Shown: positions 19,362 through 31,141 of the stretch, piece by piece
Numbering within the stretch: position 1 is the stretch's first letter
Layout: every line of letters begins with the position of its first letter
DNA from: Roseiflexus sp. RS-1
GTDB taxonomy: Bacteria > Chloroflexota > Chloroflexia > Chloroflexales > Roseiflexaceae
Direction: 5' to 3'
NCBI RefSeq assembly: GCF_000016665.1
Contig: NC_009523.1
Coordinates: forward strand, 620,001 to 684,000
DNA: 64,000 nt
Made by a program: the position numbers and the translations under genes
Notes under the pieces: generated by a model
What the model was told of the DNA's origin: nothing
The model's database searches: none
The model's input: only the letters and a program-made list of their open reading frames with translations

Positions 19362-20324
19362 TCAGCGTTGAAACGCGCACGACCACGACCCTTTGACCTG
19401 ACCGTCATCCGACTCAAAGACGCCAGACAGGCCATCCCCTGTGTATGTGGCGCGCCCCTTCCAGGTGAAGGTTTTGTCAGCATCGCTCGCATCACCCGTG
19501 CCGATAGTGATGTCAACCGGCAGCGGCGTTCCCACCGGTGCGTTTTGCCCGGCGCTTATCACAAACAAGCTCACCGGCGTCGGTAACGTCCCAGGCATGC
19601 TGGCAAAGGAGACACGGAACAAGATTTTGCCGGGATCGCTGCAGATCGCTTCGTACAAAAATCCCGTCCCTTTGAGGTCGTGCAGCGTGGTCACGCTGGC
19701 GAACTGGGCGGGATGTTCGATGGTGACCCGCATGTCACTCATGGCGCCGGTTGGGGGCGCAGCGGTCGGACTGGCCGTCTGCGGATAGGGAACGAAGCGG
19801 GCGGATAGCCACTGCCCCAGCGCCAACACCTGCTCGCGCGTGAAGCCGCCGTAGGACTCGACGGTGACATACCAGCCGTTGAGCACAGCGTAGAGACGTA
19901 TATCCTGTTGCGTCTCCTGGATACGAGCAACGTCGCCCAGCGACACATCCTCTGAACCCTGAGAGACTTCCTGATACTGCATGATGGCGCGAAATGCCTG
20001 TTGGCCAGACCGGGCCAGTTCGACGCGCACCGTGAGGCTCTTTCCGCCGGCAAATTCGTAATTGCAACCAATTTCAGCTACATCGGTCGGCAGGACGTAC
20101 ATATCGTTGATTGAATTGCCGAGCAAAGCAGTGAGCACCTCCTGTGGCACGATGGTGCAACGTGCATCACTCCTCAGCTCGGCGGGGTTGATCTGAGTCG
20201 TGGGCGGAGCGACACTGGCGGGAGTCGGTTTGCTCTCCTGGGCAGGCGCCCCGCTCTCGGACGAACAGGCCGGCAGAGCCAGCGCCAGGATTAATAGGGC
20301 GAACGTCAAATGCACCCTTGACAT
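19362..20324 (-). CDS. Lipoprotein of unknown function
   Basis: The 320-residue product begins with a lipoprotein signal peptide (LALALPAC, lipidated Cys at residue 20) and a Ser/Pro/Thr-rich spacer. Residues about 50-190 form one domain containing two Cys (DARCTIVP, IGCNYEFAGG) that may pair. Residues about 200-320 look like a beta-sandwich (MRVTIEHPAQFASV, YTGDGLSGVFES, GSWSCAFQR). No catalytic motif is visible. The protein is probably anchored on the outer face of the membrane. It is not tightly linked to its neighbours. Confidence 0.8.
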   Translation of the reverse strand: MSRVHLTFALLILALALPACSSESGAPAQESKPTPASVAPPTTQINPAELRSDARCTIVPQEVLTALLGNSINDMYVLPTDVAEIGCNYEFAGGKSLTVRVELARSGQQAFRAIMQYQEVSQGSEDVSLGDVARIQETQQDIRLYAVLNGWYVTVESYGGFTREQVLALGQWLSARFVPYPQTASPTAAPPTGAMSDMRVTIEHPAQFASVTTLHDLKGTGFLYEAICSDPGKILFRVSFASMPGTLPTPVSLFVISAGQNAPVGTPLPVDITIGTGDASDADKTFTWKGRATYTGDGLSGVFESDDGQVKGSWSCAFQR

Positions 20325-20463
20325 GGAATCCTCCTCTTTGCATCCATTGAACTGGTCTCCCTCGTCTTTCGAGACTCACCTTCCATGATAGGGATGAAGC
20401 GTCCCAAAAGCGTCCTCGGCGGCGCGAGGAGGAAGGGGGGTGAGGGTCGTCCTTCCGCCCGGT

Positions 20464-21741
20464 TCAACCTGCAACCAGATGCTCATACTCCTGCTTCGTC
20501 CGGCGCGCAACGATGGGCCAGTCGAATGTTTCGCGCACCAGACGGACGCTCGCTTCGCCCCAGGCTGCCCATTGGTCGCGCTGTTCGAGAGCGAGGCGCA
20601 ACTTTGCCGCCAGATCGGCGGCATCGCCTGGACGAGCCAGATAGCCGTTGCGCCCGTTGAACACTTTGTCGGGAATGCCGCCTGCCGCCGATGCGACGAT
20701 GGGGCGGCGGTGGATCATGGCTTCCAGGGTCACGAGCGATGAGCCTTCATAAAGGGTCGGATGCACCACCAGATCGATCTCCTCGTAGAGGTTGTGCAAT
20801 TCGGTGTCGTTGAGGCGCCCGACGAAGGTGATATGTCCGGCAATGCCAGCCTGTCGCGCCTGTTGTTCCAGCGCGGTTCGTTCTTTCCCTTCGCCCACCA
20901 GCAGCCAGCGCCAGTTCGGTGGAAGATGATCGCGCACACGGGTAAGCGCCTCGATCAGCACGTGATACCCTTTGTTGCGCTCCAGCCGCCCAACGCTGAG
21001 GATGGTCAGGTCGGCGTCATCGAGGCGCAGCCGTTCGCGCAGCCGCGCACGCACGATGTCGTTGACCGGCGCCAGGCATTCATCGGCGTCGATGGCGCTG
21101 GGAATAACCACAACCCGCTCCGGATCGACGCCCAGATAGCGTGGCAGGTCGTCCCGTGTACAGGCATCGGTTGCGATGGCACGGTCGGCACAACGTGCGC
21201 CGTAGGAGTAGAGCGCTCGAAAGGGCGCATATGCCAGCCACTTGCGCCAATCGGGTGTGCGATACTCTTCCAGCCCATGCGGGTTGGCGATGAACGGCAG
21301 GCGACGCAACAGCGGGTCGCGGACGCGGATCCAGCCGTAGCCGAACGCACATAATCCCTGGGCATGAACCACATCGTATGCGCCGCGTCGTGCAGCGATT
21401 GCCGCCATTCGCCCCAATCGCCAGGAATACCAGGGATAGTTGATCTGTCGTCCTGAAATGGAGTTTGGGCGCAGCAGCGGCGATGTGTAGTCGTACCGCA
21501 GCGTGATCACGCGCTCGATGCCCGGCAGCGCATCGGCATACGGATTGGCGCGATCAGGGGTGTGGTTGTGCGATGGTGCGCCCGGTGTCTGCACATACAG
21601 CGTCACCCGCACGCCAAGCCGCGCCAGGTGGGTCGTCAGATGGAAGACATGGCGTTCGATGCCGCCGAATCCGTGCAGTGGAAAGACGACGCGCGCCAGC
21701 ATGGCGACGCGCAGTGCATCGGAAGGGGATCGTTCACTCAT
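20464..21741 (-). CDS. Glycosyltransferase family 4
   Basis: The 425-residue product is a GT-B fold, GT4-type glycosyltransferase. It has the N-terminal acceptor domain start MLARVVFPLHGFGGIERHV, the GRLERNKGYHVLIEAL strand of the donor domain, and the EGSSLVTLEAM form of the EX7E motif. It probably transfers a sugar from a nucleotide donor to a cell-surface glycan or lipid. I start it at 21741; the stop of the Gfo/Idh gene lies 16 bases upstream, so the genes are likely co-transcribed. The acceptor is unknown. Confidence 0.9.
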   Translation of the reverse strand: MSERSPSDALRVAMLARVVFPLHGFGGIERHVFHLTTHLARLGVRVTLYVQTPGAPSHNHTPDRANPYADALPGIERVITLRYDYTSPLLRPNSISGRQINYPWYSWRLGRMAAIAARRGAYDVVHAQGLCAFGYGWIRVRDPLLRRLPFIANPHGLEEYRTPDWRKWLAYAPFRALYSYGARCADRAIATDACTRDDLPRYLGVDPERVVVIPSAIDADECLAPVNDIVRARLRERLRLDDADLTILSVGRLERNKGYHVLIEALTRVRDHLPPNWRWLLVGEGKERTALEQQARQAGIAGHITFVGRLNDTELHNLYEEIDLVVHPTLYEGSSLVTLEAMIHRRPIVASAAGGIPDKVFNGRNGYLARPGDAADLAAKLRLALEQRDQWAAWGEASVRLVRETFDWPIVARRTKQEYEHLVAG

Positions 21742-21757
21742 AGCGCGTTGCTCTGCA

Positions 21758-22873
21758 TCAACGCCGTTCAAGCCGAATCCAGGCGCCACCTGTGACAGCG
21801 CTCTGCCGCGCCGCGCCGATCACACGATCCGCCGCCAGACCATCGCTCAAAGCCGGACAGGGAGTTGCGCCGTGGATCAGGGCGCTGATGAATGCAGCCA
21901 CCGACGCCAGATGCCACTGGAGCGTTCCAACCGGTGTTTCAGGCGCGGGCAACGCTGTGGCAGGATCGATCCGACTCAGGGTAGCAATGCGTCTTCCGCC
22001 GATGCCCTCTGTTCCCTCGACGATCTCCAATCCATTGGGGTCGCGGGTGTCGAATATCAGCGCGCCGACGCTCCCATACGCTTCGATACGGATGTCGTCG
22101 CCTGCACCGGGAACGACTTTCGAGACCTCGATAGTTCCATAGCCGCCACCGGCGAGTTCGAGCGAAAGCCAGGCGACATCATCGCCTTCGACCGGAACAG
22201 GCGCGCCATCAGCGCCGGGTCGCTCGCCGATGACGATGGCGGTGCGCGCCGACACGGCATGTATCGGTCCGAACAGATAGTGGGTCAGATCGATCAAATG
22301 CGATCCCAGATCGGCAAGCACGCCGCTCCCCGGTCCGCTGAAGCGCCAGGAGATCGCGCGATCACGGCGCAGATTGCTGCTGCGGTAGTAGCGCAGGTGG
22401 AAACTGCGCACATCGCCGATCAATCCGTTATCGATGCGTCGCCGTGCTTCCTGAAGGGCTGGGACAAAGCGCAGGTGAAAGTTCACGCCGCCCGGCAGTC
22501 CTCGTGTGTGCGCCAGGTCAACGATGCGTTCAGATTCTTCCGGTGTTGCGCCAAGCGGTTTTTCACAGAAGAGTGCTTTCCCGGCAGCAAGCGCCGCTTC
22601 CGCGATGCGCGCATGATCGCCGGTTGGCGCGCAGCAATCGACAATGGTGGCAGAAGGAAGCGCCAGCAATTCATCGAGGTTCGTGGTTGTCAGCACATCG
22701 CCAAGTTCGCGCCGTGCCCGCTCCGCCGAGGCAGCGCTGGCAGTGACGACCCCTGTCAGGCGCACGCGGATTCCCAGATCGGGGTAGACCAGCGGCAGCA
22801 TCCGGTAACAGAGCGCATGCATGCGCCCGATCCCGCCATAACCAACCAATCCGATGCCAATCACTGTGGTCAT
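21758..22873 (-). CDS. Gfo/Idh/MocA-family oxidoreductase
   Basis: The 371-residue product is a NAD(P)-dependent sugar-type oxidoreductase: nucleotide loop GLVGYGGIGRMHA at the N-terminus, the signature FCEKPLG near residue 100 and a C-terminal alpha/beta domain with DLGSHLIDLTHYLFG. The ATG at 22873 overlaps the TGA of the DUF402 gene by four bases (ATGA), so translation is coupled. With the glycosyltransferase downstream it may build or modify a surface sugar. The substrate cannot be read from the sequence. Confidence 0.9.
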   Translation of the reverse strand: MTTVIGIGLVGYGGIGRMHALCYRMLPLVYPDLGIRVRLTGVVTASAASAERARRELGDVLTTTNLDELLALPSATIVDCCAPTGDHARIAEAALAAGKALFCEKPLGATPEESERIVDLAHTRGLPGGVNFHLRFVPALQEARRRIDNGLIGDVRSFHLRYYRSSNLRRDRAISWRFSGPGSGVLADLGSHLIDLTHYLFGPIHAVSARTAIVIGERPGADGAPVPVEGDDVAWLSLELAGGGYGTIEVSKVVPGAGDDIRIEAYGSVGALIFDTRDPNGLEIVEGTEGIGGRRIATLSRIDPATALPAPETPVGTLQWHLASVAAFISALIHGATPCPALSDGLAADRVIGAARQSAVTGGAWIRLERR

Positions 22874-23352
22874 ACGCAAAAGGGGGGCGCGCCTGCGCCG
22901 GCAAGTCGCTCCAGTTCTTCCAGCGCGGCGCATGCAGCAGCATAGACGTGCGGGTCGCGCTGCGCCAGTCCGCGCGCCTCGAACTCTTCCACATCGAGTC
23001 GCATCACACGATCACGCTCCGCCGACACGAACAGATCGAGATCGAGGTCTTCGGAAATGATCGTCTCACTGCTGATGATCGCCGGGCGCGTGACGTTGCA
23101 GTACCATCCTTTGAGCATACCGGTCGCGCTGCGCAGTTCGAACACATTGTACCAGCGATCAGCATAGAAGTGCTCGAAGAAGACGTCCCCCGGCTCGAAT
23201 GTCACATATCCCAGGTCGAGTCGCGGATGATCCCACACAGCGCGCACCAGCGCATACTCCGGCGTTGCGCGGATCACCCTGGCGCAGTAGGTCACTACCT
23301 GGTTCTTTTCCGGTTTGACAAGTTTGACCGTAATCGAGCGTGGCGATGACAT
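22870..23352 (-). CDS. DUF402-domain protein
   Basis: The 160-residue product matches DUF402 (FomD/NtdP-like) proteins, some of which hydrolyse nucleotides or CDP-linked phosphonates. Visible pieces are DPGDVFFEHFYADRWYNVFEL-like spacing, then GWYCNVTRPAII and the acidic ISEDLDLDLFV with the metal-binding Asp cluster. I start it at 23352 (MSSPRS); a few more in-frame codons exist upstream. It overlaps the Gfo/Idh start. The specific substrate is unknown. Confidence 0.85.
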   Translation of the reverse strand: MSSPRSITVKLVKPEKNQVVTYCARVIRATPEYALVRAVWDHPRLDLGYVTFEPGDVFFEHFYADRWYNVFELRSATGMLKGWYCNVTRPAIISSETIISEDLDLDLFVSAERDRVMRLDVEEFEARGLAQRDPHVYAAACAALEELERLAGAGAPPFCV

Positions 23353-23427
23353 AGCGCTACACAAACGGCAGACGCGGGACTTCTGATGCAACCAGCGTCT
23401 CGCCTGAGCCCTGCATCAGCAACGTTC

Positions 23428-24126
23428 TCACAGATAACTGCGTCGCAGCAGGCGACGAATCCGCTGCCGCACACCGGCATCCAGGGATCGCGCAATCAGC
23501 GATGCGAAAAACAAACCGATCAGGCGCAGCAGCGACATGCGTGGACGTACCATCTCGCGCAGCGTCGCAGGGTCGTGCAGGCGCAGCGGCGATGATGCGC
23601 GTACTTCGATCTTCAGATTATCGCCGTGCCATTCGCGCTCGACCCAGAAGAGATCGGGCATACTGCGCTGGAAAAAATAGTACGCGGGATTAAAGGCATA
23701 CAAATAATCGAACAACTCACCAAACGGTTCGTGCGGTTCACGCGGGTGGAGCACCAGCGTATCGCCCTCCAGGTTCACATACCAGCGGTGAAATGACCAG
23801 TGAAACAAACGCTCGGCGATTTCGGAAGGGCTTTGGATATACCCGGCAGCGCTGACACGCCGCAGTTCGGCGGCGAATTGCAGCGGATCGTCCATATGTT
23901 CCAGGATATGAGAGCAGATGGTGTAGGCGAACGCCCCATCCTTGAACGGCAGGTGATGGGCATCTGCCACAACGAATGGGCGATCAACCACCAGGTCGCC
24001 GCCACGCTCGCGATTATCCGCGCCGGGATAGCGGTCGAGCAATACATCGGCGCGGGGGTGCGGATTGTCGCCGCTTCCGATTTCAAGGACGAGACCGGTC
24101 GCTGGCGGATTGCATGTTTGTCTCAT
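23428..24126 (-). CDS. Class I SAM-dependent methyltransferase-like protein
   Basis: The 232-residue product has the SAM-binding motif VLEIGSGDNPHPRADVLLDRYP near the N-terminus and LPFKDGAFAYTICSHILEHM in the motif II-III region. The C-terminal half carries WSFHRWYVNLEGDTLVLHPR and ends in a hydrophobic and basic tail (LIGLFFASLIARSL) that could touch the membrane. A role in modifying a surface glycan or lipid fits the neighbouring glycosyltransferase but is inference. It lies 75 bases upstream of the DUF402 gene. Confidence 0.8.
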   Translation of the reverse strand: MRQTCNPPATGLVLEIGSGDNPHPRADVLLDRYPGADNRERGGDLVVDRPFVVADAHHLPFKDGAFAYTICSHILEHMDDPLQFAAELRRVSAAGYIQSPSEIAERLFHWSFHRWYVNLEGDTLVLHPREPHEPFGELFDYLYAFNPAYYFFQRSMPDLFWVEREWHGDNLKIEVRASSPLRLHDPATLREMVRPRMSLLRLIGLFFASLIARSLDAGVRQRIRRLLRRSYL

Positions 24127-24188
24127 CGTTCACGTGACGGGTTGCCGCCAGTCTCGCGCAGTGTCGCATAGACTGCCGCTCCCCTGTC

Positions 24189-24251
24189 CTCAGTTCCTGG
24201 TTCCTGGTTCCCGGTTCTCAGTTCTCAGTTCCTGGTTCCCGGTTCTCAATT
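24189..24251. repeat. GAACC-type minisatellite, copy 2
   Basis: Sixty-three bases are built from GTTCCTGGTTCCTGG and GGTTCTCAGTTCTCA variants, the reverse complement of the array at 5696-5771 and in the same orientation as the one at 41961-42014. The last unit runs into the mreB stop codon, so the TCA of a TTCTCA unit supplies the stop. Confidence 0.85.
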
Positions 24252-25256
24252 CAAATCGTCGCCGCTGAGACTATCGCGTAGAATGTCGATATATTCCAGC
24301 GCCAGCCCTGTGCCGATGGCGACGCAGTTTGCCGGTTGGTCGGCGACATAACAGGGAACGCCGGTCACATCGGTAAGCAGTTCATTGATGCGGCGCAGCA
24401 TCGAACCGCCGCCGGTCATAATCATGCCCTTATCAATAATGTCCGACGACAGTTCCGGCGGGGTTTCGGCGAGGACGCGCCGGACAGCGCCGATCACCGC
24501 CTCCAGCGGCTCTTGCAGCGCATCGGTGATTTCATTCGAATTGATCTCGATCGTGCGCGGCAATCCGGCCACCTGATCACGTCCGCGCACCTGCATCGAC
24601 AGCGGGCGCTCGAGCGGCAGCGCGGAGCCGATTTCGATCTTGATGCTTTCGGCAGTGCGCTCGCCGATCAACACGTTGTACTTGCGCTTGACATAGGCAG
24701 CGATGGTTTCATCGAACTTGTTGCCGCCGACCCGCACCGAATGGCTGACGACAATATCGTTCAGCGAAATGACCGCCACCTCAGTTGTGCCGCCGCCAAT
24801 ATCGATGATCAGGTTGCCCGACGGTTGCGCAACCGGAATGTTTGCGCCGATCGCCGCCGCCAGCGGCTCGCGGATCAGATAGGCATGCCGGGCGCCAGCC
24901 GCCTCCGCCGCCTGTCGCACAGCGCGCATCTCGACGGTAGTGACGCCAGCCGGAATGCAGACCATGACATCAGGTTTACTGAAACTGAACGGTCCCATCG
25001 CCTTGCGGATGAAGTACCGCAGCATGGCTTCGGTGATGTCATAATCGGCGATCACGCCATCGCGCAACGGACGAATCACCTCGATGCTTTCGGGTTCGCG
25101 TCCAAGCATGGCCAGCGCATCGGCGCCAACCGCTTTGATACGGTTGTCCTTTGTCGAGATAGCGACAACCGAAGGTTCAGCCAGAACGATGCCACGACCT
25201 TTGACATACACCAGAACATTGGCAGTGCCCAGGTCGATGCCGATTTTCTTCGCCAT
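24246..25256 (-). CDS. mreB: Rod-shape determining actin homologue MreB
   Basis: The 336-residue product is an actin-fold filament protein that directs lateral wall synthesis under the inner membrane. Motifs include the phosphate-1 loop [12 protein letters not shown], the phosphate-2 loop [14 protein letters not shown] and the adenosine motif MTGGGSML. The start may be ATG 25256 or GTG 25286; the first gives the usual length. No mreC or mreD is adjacent, but its cytoplasmic-membrane partner RodZ is encoded 18 kb away in this window. Upstream is the ATP synthase operon, 91 bases before. Confidence 0.95.
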   Translation of the reverse strand: MAKKIGIDLGTANVLVYVKGRGIVLAEPSVVAISTKDNRIKAVGADALAMLGREPESIEVIRPLRDGVIADYDITEAMLRYFIRKAMGPFSFSKPDVMVCIPAGVTTVEMRAVRQAAEAAGARHAYLIREPLAAAIGANIPVAQPSGNLIIDIGGGTTEVAVISLNDIVVSHSVRVGGNKFDETIAAYVKRKYNVLIGERTAESIKIEIGSALPLERPLSMQVRGRDQVAGLPRTIEINSNEITDALQEPLEAVIGAVRRVLAETPPELSSDIIDKGMIMTGGGSMLRRINELLTDVTGVPCYVADQPANCVAIGTGLALEYIDILRDSLSGDDLN

Positions 25257-25377
25257 ACCTTTCCGTCCGACAAGTCTTGCCTTCACAACGAAATATCGCA
25301 GGGTTCAGGCGCAGCATCCATGATACTGCACATGCACCCTGCGACATCAACCCAGATCATCGTGACGACGCGGTTCA

Positions 25378-25797
25378 CTAGTCGCGCTCACGCCGGATTT
25401 TCTTCAACTGCGCAACTTTCAACTGCACCAGCGCGCGTCGCAGTTCCGCTTCGGCGAGTGCAAGGTCTTGTGCGCTTTTGCGCTCTGCAATACGCTGCTC
25501 AGCAGCGCGGCGTGCCGCTTCAGCGCGCGCCTCATCAATTTCATCGGCGCGCTCGGCGGTATCCGCCAGGATCGTCACGCGGTTTGGCAGCACTTCCATA
25601 AACCCGCCCGAAATGGCGAAAGGCGTCGTCACGCCGTCCTTGACAATATCGAGTTCACCGACCTCAAGGATCGTCAGGAGCGGCGCGTGACGCGGCAGGA
25701 TGCCGACGCGCCCATCTTTCGTCGGCGCATTGATCATATCCACATCGTCGGAGAGCACGACGCGCTCCGCCGTGACAATCTCGAGATGGATCGGCAT
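25378..25797 (-). CDS. atpC: ATP synthase epsilon subunit
   Basis: The 139-residue product is the central-stalk epsilon subunit of F1, with an N-terminal beta-sandwich (DMINAPTKDGRVGILPRHAPL) and a C-terminal helical hairpin rich in Ala, Arg and Glu. It couples rotation and can inhibit hydrolysis through the hairpin. It is the last gene of the operon, six bases after atpD. Length is normal. Confidence 0.96.
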   Translation of the reverse strand: MPIHLEIVTAERVVLSDDVDMINAPTKDGRVGILPRHAPLLTILEVGELDIVKDGVTTPFAISGGFMEVLPNRVTILADTAERADEIDEARAEAARRAAEQRIAERKSAQDLALAEAELRRALVQLKVAQLKKIRRERD

Positions 25798-25803
25798 AGC
25801 CGT

Positions 25804-27240
<1,437 letters not shown>

Positions 27241-27248
27241 TTATCGCA

Positions 27249-28121
27249 TCACATCTCCGCCAGGGCTGCCGCTCCCGACGCAATTTCAGAAACTTCTTTC
27301 GTAATGTTCGCCTGGCGCGTCTTGTTGTACGAAAGGGTCAGGTCGCGTTGCAATTCTTTGGCGTTGTCGGTCGCATTGCGCATCGCCACCATCCGCGCGC
27401 TATGCTCACTGGCAATCGCCTCCAGCACCGCCTGATAGAGTTGCACTTCGACGAAGCGCGGCAGCAACTCACGCAACACTTCTTCCTGACTCGGCTCGTA
27501 GGTATAATCGACCATCCGCTCAGCCGGTTCGTGGGGCGGATCAATCGGCAGCAGGCGTTTGATCGTCGGGCGCTGCACCAGGGTATTGACGAACTGGCTG
27601 TAGAGCACATACACTTCGTCGTAGCGCCCGCCCAGAAAGCCGTTGATAACATGGGTCGAAATGCCGAGAATGTCGGTCAGACGGGGGTGATCGCCAAGTT
27701 TGGTCACTTCGGCGACGAGATTCTGATGGGTGCGCACCATGAAATCGCGCCCTTTCTTCCCAATCGCCAGCACCTCGACCGTATGCTTTTTCTCCTGCTC
27801 ATCCAGGATGAAGCGTGACGCGCGCCGCAGCACATTGGCAACCAGGCTCCCCGCCAGACCGCGGTCGGGTGTTACAACGATCAGGGCAACCCCCTGCACC
27901 ACGGGGCGCACTTCAAGCAGCGTGCCGCGCCGCATGCCGACCGCGCGCCCGGTCAACTCGCCCATCACATCGAGCAGACGGTCGGCATATGGGCGGGTCG
28001 CGAGCACATTGCGCTGCGCGCGGCGCATCTTCGACGCCGACACCATTTCCATCGCGCGTGTAATCTGCGCCAGATTCTTCACCGAGCGAATGCGCCGCCT
28101 GATTTCACGGGTACTGGGCAT
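27249..28121 (-). CDS. atpG: ATP synthase gamma subunit
   Basis: The 290-residue rotor stalk subunit has the conserved N-terminal helix [20 protein letters not shown] and C-terminal helix [20 protein letters not shown] that form the coiled coil inside the alpha-beta ring. I chose the ATG at 28121 because GAGG lies five bases before it; a GTG six bases upstream is possible. No regulatory Cys insert of the chloroplast type is present. Confidence 0.97.
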   Translation of the reverse strand: MPSTREIRRRIRSVKNLAQITRAMEMVSASKMRRAQRNVLATRPYADRLLDVMGELTGRAVGMRRGTLLEVRPVVQGVALIVVTPDRGLAGSLVANVLRRASRFILDEQEKKHTVEVLAIGKKGRDFMVRTHQNLVAEVTKLGDHPRLTDILGISTHVINGFLGGRYDEVYVLYSQFVNTLVQRPTIKRLLPIDPPHEPAERMVDYTYEPSQEEVLRELLPRFVEVQLYQAVLEAIASEHSARMVAMRNATDNAKELQRDLTLSYNKTRQANITKEVSEIASGAAALAEM

Positions 28122-28151
28122 ATGCACCTCGTCTTAAGAGGGTCAGATTGC

Positions 28152-29735
28152 TCACGCCTGTTCCGCGCTAAAATCGCTCATCTGCTTGAATTCCTTCAGC
28201 ATGTTCTCGATAGCGGAGCGGATTTCCGGCGATGGGAACTTGCGGTCGAGGCGATTGTCATAGATCATCTTCCCGACCTCTGGATGCGCCGTGCGCATAT
28301 AGGTGAACAGTTCCGCCTTGAACCGTCCAATCTGATTGATCGGCACATCATCGAGGTAGCCATTGATACCCGCGAACAGGATCACGACCTGCTCTTCCAG
28401 CGGCATCGGCTGGAATTGCGGTTGTTTGAGCACTTCCTGCAACCGCTGACCGCGCTCGATCTGCGCCCGCGTGGTTGCGTCGAGGTCTGACGCGAACTGG
28501 GCGAATGCCGCAAGATCGCGGAACTGCGCCATATCGATCTTCAGGCGATCCGACACCGACCGCATCGCGCGGGTCTGTGCCGCACCGCCGACGCGCGACA
28601 CCGAAATGCCGACGTTCAATGCGGGGCGAATACCGGCGTTGAACAGGTCAGTTTCCAGATAGATCTGACCATCGGTGATCGAAATGACGTTGGTCGGAAT
28701 GTACGCCGACACGTCATTCGCCTGAGTCTCGATGATCGGCAGCGCTGTCAGGCTGCCGCCGCCATAGTCCTCATTCAGACGCGCAGCGCGCTCCAGCAGG
28801 CGCGAATGGAGATAGAACACATCGCCGGGGTACGCCTCGCGTCCCGGCGGTCGGCGCAGCAACAGCGACACCTGGCGGTAGGCGGTTGCGTGTTTGGAGA
28901 GGTCGTCGTAGACGATCAGCGCATCGCGCACCTCGCGACCATCGATCATCACGCCATTTTCCATCACCTCTTCGCCCATCGCGCAACCGGCGTATGGCGC
29001 GATATACTGGAGCGCCGCCGACTCCGATGCCGTTGCCGCGACGACGATGGTGTAGTCCAGGGCGCCGTACTTCTCGAGGATATTGATGATCTGCGCGACC
29101 TGGGCGCGTTTCTGCCCGATTGCCACATAGATGCAGACCATCCCCTGCCCTTTTTGATTGATGATCGTATCGATCGCCACCGCCGTCTTACCGGTCTGCC
29201 GGTCGCCAATGATCAACTCACGCTGACCGCGCCCGATCGGGATCATCGAGTCGATCGCAATAATCCCCGTCTGCACCGGTGTATCGACCGACTTGCGCGT
29301 GATGACGCCCGGAGCGATCCGTTCGATCGGGCGATAGGTCGTGGTCTGGATCGGTCCTTTGCCATCGATCGGCTGACCAAGGGCATTGACCACGCGCCCG
29401 ATCAGCGCCTGACCGACCGGCACCGAAATAACGCGCCCGGTCGAATTAACCTGATCACCCTCCTCGATGCCAAGGTAATCACCGAGGATAATTGCCGAAA
29501 CCGAATCTTTTTCCAGGTTCAGCGCAATGCCGTACACCGGCTCACTCCGACCGGCTTTAGGCGGGAATTCGAGCAATTCAGACGCCATCGCCTGCTCGAG
29601 ACCGCTGATCCGCGCCACACCGTCACCCACCTGAATAACGGTGCCGACATTGACCATCTTCGGTTGAAGATCGACACCCTCGCGAATACTTCTCAGCAGG
29701 CGCTGATACAATTCTTCGGTCGTTGCAACAGCCAT
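28152..29735 (-). CDS. atpA: ATP synthase alpha subunit
   Basis: The 527-residue non-catalytic nucleotide-binding subunit of F1 has the P-loop [13 protein letters not shown] and the C-terminal motif region [14 protein letters not shown]. It alternates with beta in the hexamer. It lies between atpH and atpG in the usual order. The C-terminus is about 20 residues longer than in Escherichia coli, ending in a helical [12 protein letters not shown]. Confidence 0.98.
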   Translation of the reverse strand: MAVATTEELYQRLLRSIREGVDLQPKMVNVGTVIQVGDGVARISGLEQAMASELLEFPPKAGRSEPVYGIALNLEKDSVSAIILGDYLGIEEGDQVNSTGRVISVPVGQALIGRVVNALGQPIDGKGPIQTTTYRPIERIAPGVITRKSVDTPVQTGIIAIDSMIPIGRGQRELIIGDRQTGKTAVAIDTIINQKGQGMVCIYVAIGQKRAQVAQIINILEKYGALDYTIVVAATASESAALQYIAPYAGCAMGEEVMENGVMIDGREVRDALIVYDDLSKHATAYRQVSLLLRRPPGREAYPGDVFYLHSRLLERAARLNEDYGGGSLTALPIIETQANDVSAYIPTNVISITDGQIYLETDLFNAGIRPALNVGISVSRVGGAAQTRAMRSVSDRLKIDMAQFRDLAAFAQFASDLDATTRAQIERGQRLQEVLKQPQFQPMPLEEQVVILFAGINGYLDDVPINQIGRFKAELFTYMRTAHPEVGKMIYDNRLDRKFPSPEIRSAIENMLKEFKQMSDFSAEQA

Positions 29736-29782
29736 CGTCTTTCCCCTTTTGACGCCGCGACGCTTCCCGTTCAGCCCAGAGG

Positions 29783-30259
29783 CTAACTGGTCATCATATT
29801 CCGCTGGATCGCGGCCATACGCGTTCGCAAACTGGTATCGAGCACCTGATCACCAATCCGAATGATCAACCCGCCGATCAACGATTCATCGACACTGAAG
29901 CGCAGTTCGAGGTCAGGACCGTACCGCGCTGTCAGTTGAGCGGTGATGCGTTCACGCTGTTGCGGGTTCAACTCGACGGCGCTGATCACCTCGCCGGTCA
30001 GCGGACGGGCGCCGCCGCGGCGCGTCATCTGCTCGAAGGCGGTCACCACGGCTGGCAGGCGGTCGAGATTACCCTCCCTGCCCAGCGCCATGACCAGATT
30101 TCTTATTTCACGCGGAGCATCTTCCGGGAGCGCCGCCAGCACCCGTTCCGGCGTCAACTCGCCATTGACGCTGGCAGCGGCGCGCAACGCCTGGAGCGCC
30201 GTCCCCGTCAACGAGTCGAACAATGCCCGCGCAATAACCTGAGCCTCAGATGCACTCAC
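29783..30259 (-). CDS. atpH: ATP synthase delta subunit
   Basis: The 158-residue product is the peripheral-stalk delta (OSCP) subunit. The N-terminal part is helical, and the C-terminal part has the typical strand pattern [37 protein letters not shown]. It links the alpha-beta hexamer to the b subunits. It is somewhat shorter than the usual 170-180 residues, mainly in the N-terminal domain. The start overlaps no neighbour; atpF is 43 bases upstream. Confidence 0.94.
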
Positions 30260-30302
30260 GACTCTTCCTCACCTCCGCGCCGGGGCGCCCCGGCATCGCG
30301 GT

Positions 30303-30794
30303 TCAATTGTACTTTCCGAGCTCAGCCAGCGACTCTTCGATCAGGCGGTCGTGGTTGGTCTTCAACTCCTCGCCGAGCACCCGTTCGGCAGTGAGAACCA
30401 CCAGTTCCGCCATGCGATCCTTGAGTTCGCCGAGCATGCGCAATCGTTCCTGTTCCGCCTGCGCGAGCGCGTCACTCTTGATCTTCTCGGCATCGCGGTG
30501 CGCCTGCGCGATAATCTCGGCAGCCTGCGCGCGGGCGCGCTCCTGCGCCTGCGCCAGAATAGCCGCCGCTTCCTGGCGCGCCTTCGCCAGTTCAGCATCA
30601 TAATCGCGCTTCGCGTTCGCCAGTTGCTCCTTCACCTTCTCCGCGTCCTGCAATCCCTCCTGGATCCGGCTCGTCCGCTGATTGAGCATGTTCAGAATCG
30701 GGCGGTACAGGAACGTCGTCAGCAACCAGACCACGAAAATGACATTGATGAGTTGCGCGATCAACAACCCCCAGTTAATACCCAGTTTTTCCAC
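30303..30794 (-). CDS. atpF: ATP synthase b subunit
   Basis: The 163-residue product has one N-terminal membrane helix ([20 protein letters not shown]) and a long, highly charged helix ([20 protein letters not shown] onward) that forms the peripheral stalk dimer. Only one b gene is present, so the stalk should be a homodimer. It lies 30 bases after atpE. Length is normal. Confidence 0.96.
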
Positions 30795-30824
30795 GGTCGT
30801 TCTCCTGCGTAGCGCCGACGGATA

Positions 30825-31121
<297 letters not shown>

Positions 31122-31141
31122 TCAGGCGCAGCGGTTGACTG

